DNA of 64,000 nt from Oryzisolibacter propanilivorax (lineage in GTDB: Bacteria > Pseudomonadota > Gammaproteobacteria > Burkholderiales > Burkholderiaceae_C). Positions 1-13,093 of this stretch are shown here, in pieces (the first letter of the stretch is position 1; each line of letters starts with the position of its first letter). The position numbers and the translations under genes are program-made. The notes beneath the pieces were generated by a model, which did not search any database, had not been told where the DNA came from, and worked only from the letters and a program-made list of their open reading frames with translations. The stretch lies in NCBI RefSeq assembly GCF_900103645.1, contig NZ_FNHP01000009.1, positions 62,001 to 126,000 on the forward strand, given 5' to 3'.

Positions 1-805
1 GGCGCTCGGCGAAGGGCGCGACCAGCGCCGGGTCCTCGCGCACCTCGCCAGTGGCCTTGAGTTGGCCCAGCACCTTCTGCATGCCCGCCAACGCGCCTTG
101 CAGCGCGGCGTTGGCGTACAGCACGAAGCCGTAGCCCAGGCGCCCCAGCTCGTCGGCGCCGGCGATCGGCGTCTTGCCACCGATGACCATGTTCATGAGC
201 TGCGGCGTGGCCAGGCGCCGGGGCAGGGCGCGCACTTCGTCCGCGCTCGTCACGGCCTCGACGAACAGGATGTCGGCGCCGGCCTCGGCGTACTGCTGCG
301 CCCGCTCCACCGCCGCCTCGAAGCCGTGCACGGCGGCCGCGTCGGTGCGCGCCATGACCAGCACGCCGTCGCGCCGTGCGTCCACGGCGGCCTTGATCTT
401 GCCGACCATCTCGGCGGTGTCGATCACGTCCTTGCCGCTAAAGTGCCCGCAGCGCTTCGGGCTGACCTGGTCCTCGAGTTGGATGCAGTCGGCGCCGGCG
501 CGCTCAAGCGTGCGCACGGCATGGTAGGTGTTCAGCGCGTTGCCAAAGCCCGTGTCGGCATCGACGATCAGCGGCAGCTCCACCGCATCGCGGATGCGCG
601 CGGTGTGCCCGGCGATGTCCGACAGGCCCATGAAGCCCTGGTCGGGCAGGCCGAACCACATGTTGGTCACGCCGGCGCCGGTGACGTAGATCGCCTCGAA
701 GCCGGCGTCGGCCACGACGCGCGCGGACAGGGCGTTGAACGCGCCGGGCACGATGACGCCGCGGCGCTCGGCGGCCAGGGCCTGGAGTTGCTGTTTGGTA
801 TTCAT
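1..805 (-). CDS. isocitrate lyase/PEP mutase family enzyme, methylisocitrate lyase-like (partial, 3' end beyond window)
   Basis: At least 268 codons are visible from the ATG at 805; the stop lies outside the window. The protein has the family's Mg-binding strand (VDADTGFG, about residues 81-88) and the catalytic-cysteine loop PKRCGH with Cys119, which marks the lyase branch rather than the decarboxylases that lack this Cys. It is the last gene of a methylcitrate cluster, so cleavage of 2-methylisocitrate to pyruvate and succinate is the obvious job. However, the N-terminus and the loop (KRCGHFSGKDVI) look more like the general 'isocitrate lyase/PEP mutase family' of Burkholderiales than like classical PrpB. 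Family is certain, substrate is inferred. Confidence 0.75.
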   Translation of the reverse strand, partial: MNTKQQLQALAAERRGVIVPGAFNALSARVVADAGFEAIYVTGAGVTNMWFGLPDQGFMGLSDIAGHTARIRDAVELPLIVDADTGFGNALNTYHAVRTLERAGADCIQLEDQVSPKRCGHFSGKDVIDTAEMVGKIKAAVDARRDGVLVMARTDAAAVHGFEAAVERAQQYAEAGADILFVEAVTSADEVRALPRRLATPQLMNMVIGGKTPIAGADELGRLGYGFVLYANAALQGALAGMQKVLGQLKATGEVREDPALVAPFAER

Positions 806-821
806 GGTCGGATTGCTCTGT

Positions 822-872
822 TATTCATAGCTGCAGGCCATTGTTCCATATGGGATTGGGCCGATTTTGGCT
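822..872 (+). repeat. interspersed TAGCTGC...GGCCGATTTTG repeat, copy 1
   Basis: Copy of a roughly 50-bp chromosomal repeat: an ATAGCTGC head, a short inverted repeat around TTCCATATGGGA, and a GGGCCGATTTTGG tail. It sits in the 250-bp gap between prpF and the lyase-like gene, just upstream of the latter's start. At least eight other copies occur before 40,200. Confidence 0.7.
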
Positions 873-892
873 TGCAATCTTTGGTATTGTTT

Positions 893-1026
893 CCTCTCCC
901 TCTCCCTCTCCCTCTCCCTCTCCCTCTCCCGCTAGCGGGTGAGGGTGGGGTGAGGGACTGCGATGCGGGCGTGGCGCCTGCTCGGGGTCCGTCACCCCCG
1001 GCCCTCTCCCCCGTGGGGGCGAGGGG
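893..1026. repeat. CCCTCT tandem tract plus CCCTCTCCC hairpin repeats
   Basis: Positions 893-930 hold about six tandem units of CCCTCT. They run into the small palindrome CCCGCTAGCGGG (928-939) and a GGTGAGGG tail. A second, hairpin-type copy (CCCTCTCCCCC/GGGGGCGAGGG) lies at about 1002-1026. The same CCCTCTCCC...GGTGAGGG family recurs at 5011, 5075 and 14869. This is a common noncoding repeat of Burkholderiales and may act in transcription termination. Confidence 0.6.
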
Positions 1027-1055
1027 CAAAAAAGACACGTCGCGCGTTGGCTGCC

Positions 1056-2252
1056 TCACGACAGGACGTCCGCCGGCACGCGTACCCAACCCTCCATCAG
1101 CACGCGCGCGCTGCGGCTCATCACCGCGCGCGTCACGCGCCACTGGCCGTTTGCCTCCTGTGCCGCCTCGGCCCCCACCGCCAGCGTGCCCGACGGGTGG
1201 CCGAAGCGCACCCGCTGGCGCGCGCCGCCTGCGGCCTGGCTGACCAGCGTGCCGGGGATCGCCGCCGCGGTGGCGATTGCCACGGCCGCGGTGCCCATCA
1301 TGGCGTGGTGCAGCTGGCCCATGGACAGGGCGCGCACCAGCAGATCGACTTCGTGCGCGGCGACCTGCCGTCCGCTGGACGTCGCATAGTCCTGCCCCGG
1401 CGCGACGAAGGCGATCTTCGGCGTGTGCTGGCGCGTGGCCGCCTGCCCGATGTGGTCGATCAGGCCCATGCGCAGCGCGCCATGCGCACGGATGGCCTCC
1501 AGGCGCGCCAGCTGCGCGGCGTCGCCGTTGATGGCGCCCTGCAGCTCGCGGCCGGTGAAGCCCAGCTCCTGCGCGTTCAGGAAGATGGTCGGGATGCCGG
1601 ACTGGATGAAGGTCGCGGCGAAGCGCCCTACGCCGGGCACCTCCAGCACGTCCTGCACATTGCCGGTGGGCAGCAGGGCGCCCCCACCGTCTTCCTCTCC
1701 CTTATCGGCCGGGTCGAGGAACTCCAGCACGATCTCGGCCGACGGGAAGGCCACGCCGTCCAGCAGGAAGTCCCCGTCCTCGCGCACCTGGCCGTTGTCG
1801 ATCGGCACATGCGCCAGGATGGTCTTGCCGATGTTGGCCTGCCAGATGCGCACCGTGCAGGTGCCGCTGCCCTGCAGCCGCTCGGCGTCGATGAAACCGG
1901 CGTGGATGGCGAACGCCCCGGCGGCGGTGGACAGGTTGCCGCAGTTGCCCGACCAGTCCACCACGTCGTCCGTGATGGCCACCTGGCCGTACAGGTAGTC
2001 CACGTCGTGCCCGGGCCGGCGGCTGCGGCTCAGGATGACGCACTTGCTGGTGCTGGACGTGGCGCCGCCCATGCCGTCGATCTGCTTGCCGTACGGGTCG
2101 GGGCTGCCGACGACGCGCTGCAGGAATGCGTCGCGCGCCGGGCCGGGGTGCTGGCAGGCGGCGGGCAGGTCTTCCAGGCGGAAGAACACGCCCTTGCTGG
2201 TGCCGCCGCGCATGTAGGTGGCCGGGATGCGCAAAGTGCTGGGTTTGCTCAT
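1056..2252 (-). CDS. prpF: 2-methylaconitate cis-trans isomerase PrpF
   Basis: 398 aa, the usual length for PrpF. The N-terminus IPATYMRGGTSKGVFF and the block GKQIDGMGGATSSTSKC are the family signatures; the fold is the two-domain diaminopimelate-epimerase type. PrpF isomerises the 2-methylaconitate made by AcnD so that the ordinary aconitase can hydrate it in the 2-methylcitrate cycle of propionate breakdown. The start at 2252 directly abuts the acnD stop codon (2253-2255), so the two are almost certainly co-transcribed and translationally linked. The AcnD/PrpF pair replaces the PrpD dehydratase found in enteric bacteria. Confidence 0.93.
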   Translation of the reverse strand: MSKPSTLRIPATYMRGGTSKGVFFRLEDLPAACQHPGPARDAFLQRVVGSPDPYGKQIDGMGGATSSTSKCVILSRSRRPGHDVDYLYGQVAITDDVVDWSGNCGNLSTAAGAFAIHAGFIDAERLQGSGTCTVRIWQANIGKTILAHVPIDNGQVREDGDFLLDGVAFPSAEIVLEFLDPADKGEEDGGGALLPTGNVQDVLEVPGVGRFAATFIQSGIPTIFLNAQELGFTGRELQGAINGDAAQLARLEAIRAHGALRMGLIDHIGQAATRQHTPKIAFVAPGQDYATSSGRQVAAHEVDLLVRALSMGQLHHAMMGTAAVAIATAAAIPGTLVSQAAGGARQRVRFGHPSGTLAVGAEAAQEANGQWRVTRAVMSRSARVLMEGWVRVPADVLS

Positions 2253-4943
<2,691 letters not shown>

Positions 4944-5010
4944 GGGGGCGGCGGGGTCGTGGAATTCTGGTTGGGGTGGGTCGGGCGGCTCAGGGCGGGC
5001 GGCTCTGGCT

Positions 5011-5049
5011 CCCTCTCCCGCCAGGGGGAGAGGGCGGGGGTGAGGGGCG
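5011..5049 (+). repeat. CCCTCTCCC...GGTGAGGG hairpin repeat
   Basis: CCCTCTCCCGCCAGGGGGAG forms the hairpin, followed by AGGGCGGGGGTGAGGGG. It lies between prpC and acnD, with an oppositely oriented copy about 25 bp downstream. Confidence 0.6.
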
Positions 5050-5074
5050 TTCAAGCGCCGCGCCGACGACCGGC

Positions 5075-5112
5075 ACCCTCACCCCCGCCCTCTCCCGCAG
5101 GCGGGAGAGGGA
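5075..5112 (-). repeat. CCCTCTCCC...GGTGAGGG hairpin repeat, inverted copy
   Basis: CACCCTCACCCCCGCCCTCT leads into CCCGCAGGCGGGAGAGGG. It is opposed to the copy at 5011, so the two could form a larger cruciform or a two-sided attenuator inside the methylcitrate operon. Confidence 0.6.
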
Positions 5113-5125
5113 GCGAGAGGCGGCG

Positions 5126-6319
5126 TCAGCCGCGCTCGTCGAGGGGCACGAAGCGCTGGTCTTCCGGCCCGGTGTAGTTCGCGCTCGGGCGGATGATCTT
5201 GTTGTCGATACGCTGCTCGATCACGTGCGCCGCCCAGCCGCTGGTGCGGGCGATGACGAACAGCGGCGTGAACATGGCGGTGGGGATCTGCATCCGGTGG
5301 TAGCTCACGGCGCTGAACCAGTCCAGGTTGGGGAACATCTTTTTCTCCTCCCACATCACCGCCTCCAGCCGCTCGGCGATGTCGAACAGGCGCATGGCGC
5401 CGGCCTCCTCGGACAGCCGCCGCGCCACACCCTTGATGACGGTGTTGCGCGGGTCGCTCACGGTGTAGACCGGGTGTCCGAAGCCGATCACCACCTCCTT
5501 GTTCGCCACGCGGCGGCGGATGTCGGCTTCGGCTTCGTCCGCGCTGGCGTAGCGCTGCTGCACTTCCAGCGCCACCTCGTTGGCGCCGCCATGCTTGGGG
5601 CCACGCAGCGCGCCGATGGCGCCGGCGATGCTCGAATACAGGTCGCTGCCGGTGCCGGCGATCACCCGCGCGGTGAAGGTGGAGGCGTTGAACTCGTGCT
5701 CGGCGTACAGGTTCAGCGACGTGTGCATGGCGCGCACCCAGGCGGCGCTGGGCGCGCGGCCGTGCAGCAGGTGCAGGAAGTGTGCGGCGATCGAGTCGTC
5801 GTCCGTCTCCAGCGCGATGCGCCGGCCGTGGTGGCTGTGGTGCCACCAGGTCAGCAGCATGGAGCCGAGCGAGGCCATCAGCCGGTCGGCGATGTCGCGT
5901 GCGCCGGCCAGCGGGCGCTCGTCGCGCTCCGGCAGCACGCAGCCCAGCGCGGACACGCCGGTGCGCATCACGTCCATCGGGTGCGCGTTGGCAGGCAGCG
6001 CCTCCAGCGCCGCGCGCACGTGCAGGGGCAGGCCGCGCAGCGATTTCAGCTTCGCCTTGTAGGCGGCCAGCTCGGCGTGCGTGGGCAGCGTGCCGTGCAC
6101 CAGCAGGTGGGCGATTTCCTCGAACTCGCAGACCTCGGCGATGTCCAGGATGTCGTAGCCGCGGTAGTGCAGGTCGTTGCCGGTGCGCCCCACGGTGCAC
6201 ACGGCGGTGTTGCCAGCGGTGACGCCGGACAGGGCGACGGACTTCTTGGCCTTCGGCGCAGCCGGCGCGTCAGGCGCGACGGACGCGGCAGGGTGGACGG
6301 GGGTCAGGACGGCATTCAT
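5126..6319 (-). CDS. prpC: 2-methylcitrate synthase PrpC
   Basis: 397 aa from the ATG at 6319. The frame extends to 6466, but that part overlaps the upstream thioesterase and is arginine/proline noise. Citrate synthase fold: the [10 protein letters not shown] start block, catalytic histidines in WHHSHHGRR and [19 protein letters not shown], and an acidic residue near the C-terminus. The methylcitrate-specific type is indicated by the short length without the N-terminal beta domain of GltA, and by neighbours acnD and prpF. It condenses propionyl-CoA with oxaloacetate. The start overlaps the thioesterase stop (ATGA), so translation is coupled. Confidence 0.93.
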   Translation of the reverse strand: MNAVLTPVHPAASVAPDAPAAPKAKKSVALSGVTAGNTAVCTVGRTGNDLHYRGYDILDIAEVCEFEEIAHLLVHGTLPTHAELAAYKAKLKSLRGLPLHVRAALEALPANAHPMDVMRTGVSALGCVLPERDERPLAGARDIADRLMASLGSMLLTWWHHSHHGRRIALETDDDSIAAHFLHLLHGRAPSAAWVRAMHTSLNLYAEHEFNASTFTARVIAGTGSDLYSSIAGAIGALRGPKHGGANEVALEVQQRYASADEAEADIRRRVANKEVVIGFGHPVYTVSDPRNTVIKGVARRLSEEAGAMRLFDIAERLEAVMWEEKKMFPNLDWFSAVSYHRMQIPTAMFTPLFVIARTSGWAAHVIEQRIDNKIIRPSANYTGPEDQRFVPLDERG

Positions 6320-6747
6320 GGGGCAGTGGTCTCCGGTTGCGCTGGCGCGGGTGCCAGGTCGATGGGGGCAGGGCGGCCGTGGGCGTCCACGGCCACCATC
6401 TCGAACACGCCCTGCAGCACGTCCTCGGGGCCAGCGGCAGGCACGTCGGCCAGGCCGCGCACGCACACCGTCAGCGAACTGCGGCCCACGCGGCTGACCC
6501 AGGCGCGCAGCGTCAGCACCTGGCCCACCGCGACGGGCGCCAGGAACTGCACGCCGGTCACGCCGGCCATGACCACGTCGCGCCCGGCGGCGCCGTGCGC
6601 CGCCAGCCAGGCCACGCGCGCCATGCTGGCCAGCGCGTGGCCCGCGAACAGCGTGCCGCGGTGGTTGGCCTGCGCCGGGAAGACCACGTCGCGCGTTTCC
6701 ACCGCGCTGCGGGGAAGGGCAGGAGAAGAACAGCAGGGGCTTGTCAT
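6316..6747 (-). CDS. hotdog-fold acyl-CoA thioesterase
   Basis: 143 aa from the ATG at 6747; an in-frame ATG 18 bp upstream is possible. The hotdog motif [22 protein letters not shown] is that of the YciA/acyl-CoA hydrolase branch. It is the first gene of the methylcitrate operon and overlaps prpC by 4 bp. A plausible role is hydrolysis of excess propionyl-CoA or other short acyl-CoAs to free CoA during growth on propionate. This is inferred from position; the substrate cannot be read from the sequence. Confidence 0.8.
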   Translation of the reverse strand: MTSPCCSSPALPRSAVETRDVVFPAQANHRGTLFAGHALASMARVAWLAAHGAAGRDVVMAGVTGVQFLAPVAVGQVLTLRAWVSRVGRSSLTVCVRGLADVPAAGPEDVLQGVFEMVAVDAHGRPAPIDLAPAPAQPETTAP

Positions 6748-6796
6748 GCTTCGCAATCTACGCACAATCGCCCTCCCGCACGAGCCCTGAAATGGC

Positions 6797-6840
6797 GAAG
6801 CATTGCGAGTGCTGCTGCGGGTTTTTGCAAAGTTTGCGAA
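6797..6840. promoter_or_regulatory. RamB/ScfR-like operator region between divergent operons
   Basis: The 102-bp divergent gap (6748-6849) contains the direct repeat TTTGCAAAGTTTGCGAA (6824-6840). Nearby are GCGAAGCATTGCGA (6796-6809) and its partial inverse ATGCTTCGCAAT at 6746-6757. TTTGCAAA/TTTGCGAA boxes resemble the binding motif reported for RamB-family regulators, and both the methylcitrate operon and the regulator would be controlled from here. The motif assignment is by eye. Confidence 0.5.
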
Positions 6841-6849
6841 TCACTGCAT

Positions 6850-8295
6850 ATGAAAAAAACCTTCATGGGCGTGCGCCTGCGCCGCCTGCGCGAGGAACGC
6901 GGCATGACCCAGGTGGCGCTGGCGCGCGCGCTGGATTTGTCGGCCAGCTACCTGAACCAGATCGAGCAGAACCAGCGCCCGCTCACCGTGTCGGTGCTGC
7001 TGAAAATCAACGCCGTGTTCGGCGTGGACGTGCAGCGCTTTTCCGACGACGACGAGGCGCGCCTGGTGGCTGGCCTGCGCGACGTGCTGGCCGACGCCGC
7101 CGGCGCGCGCCCGCAGGATGCCGTGTCGCTGGCCGAGATCCGCGAGCTGGCGGCCAACATGCCGGCGGTGGCGCGCACCCTGCTGGCGCTGCACGCCGGC
7201 CAGCGCGAGGCCGACGAGCGCTTGGCCGCGCTGTCGCAGCAGCTGGAAGGCGCGGGCAGCGGCCACAGCGCCGGCAGCGCCGCACCCATGGCCTACGAGC
7301 AGGTGCGCGATTTTTTCTTCTCGCAGCACAACCACATCGCGCCGCTGGACGACGCGGCCGAAACCCTGGCGCAGGACTGGCGCCTGCCCGAGCGTGCCAG
7401 CGACACGGCCCTTGCCCAGCGGCTGCAGGATGCCCACGGCGTGCGCGTGGCGCTGCTGCCCGAACCGCCGCCGGGGCAGGAGGGCGACGCCGCGCTGCGC
7501 CGCTTCGACGCCGCCGATCGCGTGCTGCACCTCGCGCCCAGCCTGCTGCCCGCGCAGCGCGCCTTCCAGATGGCGACGCAGCTGGCGTTTCTGGAGATGG
7601 AGCCGCAGATGGCGCAGGTGCTGCAGGGCGCGCCCCTGACGGACGGCGCCGCGCACACCCTGGCGCGCATCGGCCTGGCCAACTACTTCGCCGGCGCCCT
7701 GCTGCTGCCCTACACGCGCTTCCTGCGCGCGGCGGAAGGCCTGCACTACGACATTGAGCGGCTGGCGCAGCGCTTCGGCGTGGGCTTCGAGACCGTGTGC
7801 CACCGCCTGTCCACTCTGCAGCGCCCGGGCGCGCGCGGCGTGCCGTTCTTCTTCATCCGCGTGGACCGTGCCGGCAACATCAGCAAGCGCCAGTCGGCCA
7901 CGCACTTTCACTTCAGCAAGATCGGCGGCAGCTGCCCGCTGTGGAACGTGTACGAGGCCTTCGCCCAGCCCGGGCGCATCGTGCGCCAGTTGGCGCGCAT
8001 GCCGGACGGGCGCTCGTACCTGTGGATCGCCCGCACCGTGACGCGCAGCGCCGGCGGCTGGGGCGCGCCGGCCCAGCAGTTCTCGGTGGCGCTGGGCTGC
8101 GACGTGCAGCACGCGGGGGCGCTGGTCTATGGGCGCGGATTGGACCTGGGCGACCCGGCGGCCTACGTGCCGATCGGGATGGGGTGCAAGGTGTGTGAGC
8201 GGGTAGGCTGCCCGCAGCGGGCGTTTCCGCCGATCGGGCAGGTGGGGCGAGTGAGCGAGGACAGGAGCAGCCTGGCACCGTACGGGAGAGGGTGA
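6850..8295 (+). CDS. ScfR/RamB-type short-chain fatty acyl transcriptional regulator
   Basis: 481 aa from the ATG at 6850. Residues 5-65 are an XRE helix-turn-helix (LRRLREERGMTQVALARALD...SYLNQIEQNQRP). The middle contains an ImmA/IrrE-like segment in which the HExxH zinc motif is not recognisable. The C-terminal half ends with the conserved IGMGCKVCERVGCPQRAFPP cysteine block of the short-chain fatty acyl regulator family. Such proteins sense acyl-CoA intermediates and control propionate, acetate and glyoxylate genes. Divergent placement from the methylcitrate operon makes that operon the obvious target. An interspersed repeat starts at its stop codon. Confidence 0.88.
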   Translation: MKKTFMGVRLRRLREERGMTQVALARALDLSASYLNQIEQNQRPLTVSVLLKINAVFGVDVQRFSDDDEARLVAGLRDVLADAAGARPQDAVSLAEIRELAANMPAVARTLLALHAGQREADERLAALSQQLEGAGSGHSAGSAAPMAYEQVRDFFFSQHNHIAPLDDAAETLAQDWRLPERASDTALAQRLQDAHGVRVALLPEPPPGQEGDAALRRFDAADRVLHLAPSLLPAQRAFQMATQLAFLEMEPQMAQVLQGAPLTDGAAHTLARIGLANYFAGALLLPYTRFLRAAEGLHYDIERLAQRFGVGFETVCHRLSTLQRPGARGVPFFFIRVDRAGNISKRQSATHFHFSKIGGSCPLWNVYEAFAQPGRIVRQLARMPDGRSYLWIARTVTRSAGGWGAPAQQFSVALGCDVQHAGALVYGRGLDLGDPAAYVPIGMGCKVCERVGCPQRAFPPIGQVGRVSEDRSSLAPYGRG

Positions 8296-8352
8296 TGCTA
8301 TTTAAAGGATAGCTGGACGCGGTTTATTTGTATGGGCTGGCGGCTGTTTTGA
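8293..8352 (+). repeat. interspersed TAGCTGC repeat, copy 3
   Basis: Begins at the stop codon of the ScfR-type gene: GCTATTTAAAGGATAGCTGG, then a TTTGTATGGGC core and a GGCGGCTGTTTTGACC tail. Diverged, but recognisable by the ATAGCTG head and the TTTTG tail. Confidence 0.55.
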
Positions 8353-8408
8353 CCCTCGGCGGCGATGCGACTCGCGACAACAGGGGGCGGCAGGCTGGCG
8401 CTCAGGTT

Positions 8409-9098
8409 TCACTGCGGCGGGGACGCGCGGACGGGCTCGGGGGCAACACGGGCCAGCGCGTCGATGTCGCCAGTGACGATCAGGCCGAGGTGCTGCGTGA
8501 TCCGCTCGATGGGCCAGTCCCACCACGCCAGGGCTTCCAGGCGGGCCACGCTGTCCGAATCGAAACGCTGCCGCAGGGGCTGGGCCGGGTTGCCGCCCAC
8601 GATGGTGTAGGCCGGCACATCCGTCGTCACCACCGAGCGCGACGAGACGATGGCACCGTTGCCGATGCGCACGCCCGGCATGATGAGCGCGTCGTAGCCG
8701 ATCCACACGTCATGGCCGATGACCGTGTCGCCCTTGTAGGGAAGGTCGCCCGGCTGGGGCATGACCTTTTCCCAGCCGTTGCCGAAGATCTGGAAAGGGT
8801 AGGTGGAGATGCCGGAGAGCTTGTGGTTGGCGCCGTTCATGATGAACTTGGCGCCGCGCGCGATGGCGCAGAACCTGCCGATGATCAGCTTGTCGCCGAT
8901 GAAGGGAAAGTGGTAGAGCACGTTGCGCTCGAAGCCCTCCGAATCCTCCGGATCGTCGTAGTAGGTGTAGTCCCCGACCACGATGTGCGGGTTGCGGACG
9001 GTGTTACGGATGAAGCAGACCTGCGGAAAACCTTCCATGGGGTGCTTGTTCTTCGGGTCGGGTCCTTGCACGTCTTGCTCCAGTGGTCGAGAACGCAT
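8409..9098 (-). CDS. Vat/CatB-like xenobiotic O-acetyltransferase (left-handed beta-helix)
   Basis: 229 aa, or 209 from the internal ATG at 9038. The sequence follows streptogramin (Vat) and chloramphenicol (CatB-type) acetyltransferases block for block: [17 protein letters not shown]-like [20 protein letters not shown] with the catalytic His, [39 protein letters not shown] and WWDWP. The hexapeptide repeats form a left-handed beta-helix trimer using acetyl-CoA. Whether it confers resistance or acts on a native metabolite cannot be told from sequence. It is monocistronic, with no mobile DNA next to it. Confidence 0.88.
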   Translation of the reverse strand: MRSRPLEQDVQGPDPKNKHPMEGFPQVCFIRNTVRNPHIVVGDYTYYDDPEDSEGFERNVLYHFPFIGDKLIIGRFCAIARGAKFIMNGANHKLSGISTYPFQIFGNGWEKVMPQPGDLPYKGDTVIGHDVWIGYDALIMPGVRIGNGAIVSSRSVVTTDVPAYTIVGGNPAQPLRQRFDSDSVARLEALAWWDWPIERITQHLGLIVTGDIDALARVAPEPVRASPPQ

Positions 9099-9174
9099 CT
9101 GCTGTGCCCCGCGCCGCGCGCGGGCCAGTCAGGGCCGGGTTTTGGGGCTTTTTGGTCTGCCGGGCGCAACGTGC

Positions 9175-9618
9175 TCAGGGCTTGCCTGTGGAGGGGGCAT
9201 CCACCGACGCGCTCCACCGGTCCCCCCAGCCGCCGCGCAGCTGGTCGATATTGCGCCGGTCCCGCTTCGTCGGCCGGCCATCGCGCAGCGCCGCCGCCGG
9301 CTCCGGCGCCAGCCGCCGCGCCTGCGCCAGCCGCTCGCGCTCGGCCAGGCTCTCGGGGGTTTCCTCATACAGCTGCTGCGCCATCGGGGCCGGTCCGCGC
9401 ATGTTGCTCAAGCCCCGCACCACCACGGTGCGCGGCACGCTGCCTTGGCGCAGCGCCACGGTGTCGCCCACGCGCAGGTCGCGCGCGGCCTTGGCCAATT
9501 GGCCGTTGACCATGACGCGGCCACGGCCGATTTCGTCGGCGGCCAGGCTGCGCGTCTTGTAGAAGCGCGCGCACCACAGCCACTTGTCCAGACGCATGGA
9601 CTCGGCAGAAAGGTTCAT
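9175..9618 (-). CDS. S4-domain RNA-binding protein, Hsp15-like
   Basis: 147 aa from the ATG at 9618. The N-terminal S4 domain (MRLDKWLWCARFYKTRSLAADEIGRGRVMVNG) matches the heat-shock protein Hsp15 family, which binds free 50S subunits carrying a stalled nascent chain. A basic C-terminal tail follows (residues about 95-130). The frame is open further upstream to 9738, but only the ATG at 9618 begins next to the S4 fold. It could be named hslR, but similarity is limited to the S4 domain. Confidence 0.85.
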   Translation of the reverse strand: MNLSAESMRLDKWLWCARFYKTRSLAADEIGRGRVMVNGQLAKAARDLRVGDTVALRQGSVPRTVVVRGLSNMRGPAPMAQQLYEETPESLAERERLAQARRLAPEPAAALRDGRPTKRDRRNIDQLRGGWGDRWSASVDAPSTGKP

Positions 9619-9760
9619 GCGGGCGATTGTGGCGCGCCCGGGCGACAGGATGCAATCGCCCTCGGCGGCAAGCGGGATGGCATGGGGCTGGCCGCCCGCG
9701 CTCGCGTGCCTTGGCCATGCCGGCCGGCCAGCAGGCACCGCTTCAAGCGGCGCTCAGCTG

Positions 9761-9810
9761 CTGATTCAATAGCTGCGCGTCCTGGCTGCACAAGCGCTGG
9801 CGGCCGAATC
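9761..9810 (+). repeat. interspersed TAGCTGC repeat, copy 4
   Basis: CTGATTCAATAGCTGCGCGT, then GCACAAGCGCTGGCGGCCGAAT. It lies immediately after the hemH stop codon as read on hemH's strand. Confidence 0.6.
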
Positions 9811-9812
9811 GT

Positions 9813-10838
9813 TCAATCAAACAGCACCGGCCGCGCCGTCGGCCAGCCCGACAGGTGCTGCTGCGCGATCGCCCGCAGCGCGTCGATCCATGCCGGGCTG
9901 TCGTTCAGGCACGGGATGTAGCGGAACTCCTGGCCGCCGGCGTGCAGGAACGCCTCGCGCGCCTCGTCGTTGATTTCCTCCAGCGTTTCCAGGCAGTCGC
10001 CGGGAAAGCCCGGGCACATCACGTCCACGCGCTTCGTCCCGCCCTGCGCCAGGGCGACCAGCGTGGGCTCGGTGTAGGGCTGCAGCCACTGGGCGGGGCC
10101 GAAGCGCGACTGGAAGGTGATGGCGTAGCGCGACTCGTCCAGGTCCAGCGCCTCGGCCAGCAGCCGGGCGGTGGTGCGGCATTCGTCGGCGTACGGGTCG
10201 CCCAGGCGCACGTTGCGCTCGGGGATGCCGTGAAAGCTCATGACCAGCTTGTCCGCCGGGCCGCCCTCGCGCGCCCAGTGCGCGCGCACGCTCGCTGCCA
10301 GCGCGGCGATGTAGGCCGGGTGGTCGTGGTAGCTGTTGATGAAGCGCAGCTCGGGGTACACCCGCGCGCGGCGCACGAAGGCGGCCACGTCGTCGAAGAT
10401 GCTGGCGGTGGTGGTGCTGGAGTATTGCGGGTACAGCGGCAGCACCAGCACGCGCTGCACGCCCGCGGCCTGCAGCGCGTCGATCTGCGAGGCGATGGAC
10501 GGATTGCCGTAGCGCATGGCGTACTGCACGGCGACATGCTGGCCAGCCTCGCCCAGCCAGCCGCGCAGCAGCGTGGCCTGGCGCTGCGTCCACACGGCCA
10601 GGGGCGAGCCCTCGGGCGTCCAGACGGTGGCGTACTTGGCGGCCGAGCGCCGTGGCCGGGTGCGCAGGATGATGCCGTGCAGGATCGGCCACCAGGCCAG
10701 ACGCGGGATCTCGACCACGCGCGGGTCGCCGAGGAATTGCGCCAGGTAGCGGCGCAGCGCCGGCGCGGTGGGCGCGTCAGGCGTGCCCAGGTTGCACAGC
10801 AGGACGGCGGTGGAAGGAGGCAGGGCAGGGGAAGGCAT
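9813..10838 (-). CDS. hemH: ferrochelatase
   Basis: 341 aa from the ATG at 10838. The frame runs on to 10895, but the [20 protein letters not shown] start fits the family. Motifs: NLGTPDAP at the N-terminus, the catalytic His in [28 protein letters not shown] and the C-terminal [15 protein letters not shown]. It inserts ferrous iron into protoporphyrin IX, the last step of haem synthesis, as a peripheral inner-membrane enzyme. The short proteobacterial form carries no visible Fe-S cluster extension. The upstream gene (hydrolase) is on the same strand, 139 bp away. Confidence 0.95.
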   Translation of the reverse strand: MPSPALPPSTAVLLCNLGTPDAPTAPALRRYLAQFLGDPRVVEIPRLAWWPILHGIILRTRPRRSAAKYATVWTPEGSPLAVWTQRQATLLRGWLGEAGQHVAVQYAMRYGNPSIASQIDALQAAGVQRVLVLPLYPQYSSTTTASIFDDVAAFVRRARVYPELRFINSYHDHPAYIAALAASVRAHWAREGGPADKLVMSFHGIPERNVRLGDPYADECRTTARLLAEALDLDESRYAITFQSRFGPAQWLQPYTEPTLVALAQGGTKRVDVMCPGFPGDCLETLEEINDEAREAFLHAGGQEFRYIPCLNDSPAWIDALRAIAQQHLSGWPTARPVLFD

Positions 10839-10976
10839 GGGGGGCGATTGTGGCCGCTGCGCACTGGCGCGCGGCGATTCATTGCTGCACTGCACCCAAA
10901 ACTTCCGGGGGCTTGTGCCGCAGGGCTTGCCGCCAGGCGGCGGATGCGCTTGGAGCCGCCTGGCCTGGTTCTCCGC

Positions 10977-11782
10977 TCAGCGCAGGAAGTCGCGCAGCGC
11001 CGCCAGCGTGGCCTCGGGCGCTTCTTGCATCTGGTGGTGCCCCACGGGCAGCTCGACCACACGCACCGCCTTGCCGGCGCCGCGCGCCGCGTCGATCAGC
11101 GTGCGTGCGGCCTTCGGCGGCGTCATCTGGTCGCGCGCGCCCAGCACGAACAGCACCGGGCACTGCAGGGCAGCGATGGCCTGCTCGCCATTGGCGTAGC
11201 GGTCGCAGGCGATGAAACCGCGCTGGAAGACGTTGGCCGTGCGGTTGCCCTGCAGCACGCGCCGGCCCAGCGCCATCCCGGCGCCATAGACCCACGCGCC
11301 GGCACCACTGGGCGGCGCCAGCGTGCTGCGCGAGAACACGTTGACCAGTTTCAATGCCTGCTCGGGATCGCTTTGCGACGCCTCGATCAGCGCCGGTGAG
11401 ACCTTCATCGGATAGGCCGTGCCGACCAGCACCAGGTGGCTGATGCGCTCGCCCAGATCAGCTGCCGCCTGCAGTGCGATCAGCGAGCCCCAGCTGTGCC
11501 CGACCAGCGCCGCGCGCTGCACGCCGGCGGCATCCAGCAGCGCGGCGACGAAGGCGGCGGCCTGCTCCACGCTCTCGGGCGCGTCGCCGCCGCTCCTGCC
11601 GTGGCCGGGCAGGTCCACGGCCAGCACGTTCCAGCCGTGGTGGGCCAGCCAGCGGCTTTGCCAGGCCCACACGCTGTGGTCGCCCAGCACGCCGTGGATG
11701 AGCACGGCGGTGGGCTGGGCCGGATCGAAGGGCTTGCCGCCGGTGTAGCAGTAGGCGGGGGCGCCATGGACTTCGTACTGCA

Positions 11783-11783
<1 letters not shown>
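10977..11783 (-). CDS. alpha/beta hydrolase
   Basis: 268 aa. The oxyanion-hole block is VLIHGVLGDHSVW, the nucleophile elbow is LVGHSWGSL, and the catalytic His is in LPVGHHQMQEAPE. The ATG at 11783 overlaps the stop of the metY homologue upstream (TGATG), so the pair is translationally coupled. A GTG one codon earlier is possible. MetX acetyltransferases share this fold, but the protein is too short and lacks MetX motifs. A generic esterase or epoxide/lactone hydrolase is the safest call. Confidence 0.85.

Positions 11784-13093
<1,310 letters not shown>

Noticed and set aside
4944-5054. 37-codon N-terminal extension of AcnD
   Set aside because: Its peptide (PHPRPLPLAGEG...) is the translation of a CCCTCTCCC repeat; the ATG at 4943 gives the family N-terminus.
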